A stretch of 15,729 nt of DNA from contig MU646367.1 of the NCBI GenBank assembly GCA_026770585.1, positions 436,363-452,091 of the forward strand, in the 5' to 3' direction. Positions 1 to 15,729 of the stretch are shown here, one piece after another. The notes under the pieces were generated by a model. It did not search any database, was not told the DNA's origin, and worked only from the letters and a program-made list of their open reading frames with translations. Each line of letters opens with the position of its first letter. The first letter of the stretch is position 1. The position numbers were made by a program, and so were the translations under genes. Source of the stretch: Baffinella frigidus (lineage: Eukaryota > Cryptophyceae > Cryptomonadales > Baffinellaceae).

Positions 1-268
1 TTGGGGTTTGGGGTTTGGGGTTTGGGGTGTGGGGTTTGGGGGTTGGTGTTTGGGGTTTGGGGGTTGGGGTTTTGGGTTTGGAGTTTGAAAATAGGGTTTG
101 GGGTTTGGGGTTTGGGGTTTGGGGTTTGGGGTTTGGGGTTTGGGGTTTGGGGTGCCAGGTGTGGGGGTTGGGGTGTGGGGTGCAGGGTTTAGGGTTTAGG
201 GCGTGGGGTTTGGGGTGGGGGTGTAGGGTTTGGGGTTTGGGATTTTGGGTTTAGGGTGTAGGGTTTAC
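1..268 (-). repeat. Intron 24 (partial): TTTGGGG-type heptamer array
   Basis: Starts at donor GTAAACC (268-267) and runs off the left edge. Positions 1-160 are largely TTTGGGG heptamers; 161-268 mix GTGTAGG, TTTAGGG and TTTGGGG. It is intronic rather than a chromosome end, since the exon 24 phase requires a following exon. Confidence 0.8.
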
Positions 269-14700
<14,432 letters not shown>

Positions 14701-14898
14701 CCCTTATGTCTCAAGAGTTCAGCCCGCTGGCGACCCCCGAGGACTTTTCAATTAGTTCCACGCGCTCCTCCGTGCCACTGCATTCCGCCGTCCAGTCATC
14801 TACGCCGTGCACCCTCCTCCTCTCCACAACTGCATCTGTCTCTTCAGCTCGCTGATTCACGACACTCCTGCCCTTCCCAAGCAGCCTGCCCCCGGGCG

Positions 14899-14912
14899 TT
14901 TTATTTTATCCG
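14899..14912 (-). promoter_or_regulatory. A/T-rich TATA-like element (tentative)
   Basis: On the minus strand GGATAAAATAAAAC stands out in GC-rich flanking DNA about 200 bp upstream of the start codon at 14700. It could be a TATA-type element. There is no initiator motif or transcript evidence. Confidence 0.2.
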
Positions 14913-14957
14913 AGAAAAATACCCACAGGTTGCGAGCCTTGTGAAGCATTCCCGTCC

Positions 14958-14990
14958 CGTTCTTGGAGCCATTACCTCGTTCTTAGAGCC
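14958..14990. repeat. 13-bp direct repeat, 20-bp spacing
   Basis: CGTTCTTGGAGCC (14958-14970) and CGTTCTTAGAGCC (14978-14990) differ at one base. They could be paired regulatory sites or a chance local duplication. Confidence 0.5.
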
Positions 14991-15186
14991 GTTTGTTAAC
15001 TTTTGGTGTAGGATCTTATGCATGAGAGCCTTGGCTCTTCTGAATAACCTAAAGAAATGACTTTTGAAATACCCCTTTCTAAAAGGCTCATGACCTGTCC
15101 TGCCGCAAGAAATTTCCAGGAAGGGGGGATTCCGGAGGCAGTGACGTGGCTCTCTTCGCATGGTCCACTGGGGCAAAATCTCCTTC

Positions 15187-15235
15187 GGGGGCGGCGGAGG
15201 CGGTGGGGGGCGGGGAGGCGGAGGGGGTAGAGGAG
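15187..15235 (+). repeat. G-run cluster with quadruplex potential
   Basis: Several runs of three to six G separated by short spacers (GGGG, GGGGGG, GGGG, GGGGG). It could form a G-quadruplex. Its position between the minus-strand gene and the plus-strand coding-like segments fits a promoter-type GC element. Confidence 0.4.
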
Positions 15236-15294
15236 GTGCTCACTTGCCCCCTTTCCTTTTCTCTTGGGCCTGGGTTGCCGCACGCTTGGGATCA

Positions 15295-15729
15295 CGCGCG
15301 GGATCCCTGCGCTGCCAGTCCGTTCTGGCAGGACAAGTACGAAGAAGAGAGCGTGTGGGCGGTGTGGTGCTTCCTGCACCAGTTGGGCACAGCTGATCCT
15401 GTGTACTCTTTGGCGTTATCCGATAAAATCTCCTGCAGGGTCAGGAGCTCGGCAGGTTGAGCCTTATCAGAAGATCATGTGCAACATTGCCACGATTCTA
15501 GAGTCCATCGTGTACGTGTGGGAGAAGATCCAGTACATGCGAGACCATGCAACCACGAAGGCCCCTAACCTTTGCGTCAGGTGATGCGGGCGCAAGGCGG
15601 CCATTTGCTCTTCTCGAGTTTGGCTCGCGCGGCGCCCAGCTATACACCCTAAAGCCAGGCATGTACCCGTTGGTGAAGGACCGCATGACTGGCAGGGAAA
15701 GGTGGTGCAAGGGGAGGAGGTCGGGGCGG
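15295..15729 (+). pseudogene. Coding-looking plus-strand segments in three successive frames
   Basis: Three adjacent stretches look like protein but each is in a different frame. Segment one (about 15315-15456) includes SPFWQDKYEEESVWAVWCFL and HQLGTADPVYSLALSDKISC. Segment two (about 15457-15575) includes VEPYQKIMCNIATILESIVY and VWEKIQYMRDHATTKAPN. Segment three (about 15580-15729, open at the edge) includes FALLEFGSRGAQLYTLKPGM and YPLVKDRMTG. Each step advances by one base or drops two, and there is no room for introns of the size seen in the TIG gene. A decayed gene or mobile-element fragment is most likely; a real gene with very short introns or sequencing errors is possible. No family recognised. 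Confidence 0.35.

Larger units (their letters stand above)
14701..15290. other. 5' flanking region of the TIG gene; no convincing gene
   Basis: 590 bp of non-repetitive DNA, less GC-rich than the exons around 14880-15080. No reading frame here resembles the neighbouring proteins. It must hold the promoter of the minus-strand gene, unless upstream exons exist, and possibly that of a divergent plus-strand unit. Two small features in it are listed separately. Confidence 0.5.

Noticed and set aside
1-254. Plus-strand open frames encoding GFGVWGL repeats
   Set aside because: They are translations of the TTTGGGG array, which lacks stops in any frame. The region is intronic.
1-268. A chromosome end (true telomere)
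   Set aside because: The array is degenerate, ends at a splice donor in phase with exon 24, and similar arrays recur between exons throughout.
15146-15320. N-terminal extension of the plus-strand coding-like segment
   Set aside because: The sequence is Gly/Ala-rich over a G-run tract with no protein-like pattern; only the part after about 15295 looks coding.

Overview
This is a eukaryotic nuclear window dominated by one large, intron-rich gene on the minus strand. It spans 269-14700, and its 3' end lies beyond the left edge. I reconstruct 24 exons with continuous phase, about 9.19 kb of coding sequence or roughly 3,060 residues. The product opens with a probable signal peptide. It then runs through about twenty IPT/TIG (Ig-like, plexin/transcription-factor type) modules, broken by a Ser/Asn-rich linker, a Cys-rich non-TIG region and one large insertion inside a TIG module. 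It is most likely a secreted or cell-surface protein; its anchor, if any, lies outside the window. The exons are GC-rich. The intronic repeat has the heptamer TTTAGGG, the telomere type of plants, green algae and several other algae including dinoflagellates. I infer a free-living alga or related protist, with a prasinophyte-like green alga or a dinoflagellate as candidates, but the species cannot be fixed from this window.

Layout from left to right, which is the 3' to 5' direction of the gene: 1-268 is part of an intron made of TTTGGGG-type heptamers. From 269 to 12110, exons 24 to 5 and the left end of exon 4 alternate with introns of about 135-420 bp. Nearly all of these introns are degenerate telomere-like heptamer arrays (TTTAGGG, TTTGGGG, TTGAGGG, TTCAGGG, GTGTAGG), always oriented so the pre-mRNA reads CCCTAAA-like. 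Intron 23 (586-827) is instead a GAA/GAC microsatellite. From 12111 to 14700, exons 4 to 1 are separated by three GC-rich introns without telomere-like repeats. From 14701 to about 15290 there is 5' flanking DNA with no convincing gene. From about 15295 to the end, three consecutive coding-looking segments lie on the plus strand in successive frames, possibly a decayed or unusual gene.

The most interesting signal is the intron structure. The first bases of many introns copy the first bases of the following exon, in the best cases 11 of 12 or about 15 of 17 positions. These look like target-site duplications. Fourteen of the 20 exons that follow repeat-filled introns begin with GT, as expected if the donor is one copy of a duplicated target and the acceptor was brought in by the insert. 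I propose that telomere-repeat insertions, perhaps from repair of staggered breaks, became introns: the C-rich strand already offers CTAAAC branch-point-like motifs, a pyrimidine-rich tract and an ACCAG end. This resembles introner elements but with telomere-like DNA as the insert. The boundary repeats and arrays are read directly from the sequence; the mechanism is inference.
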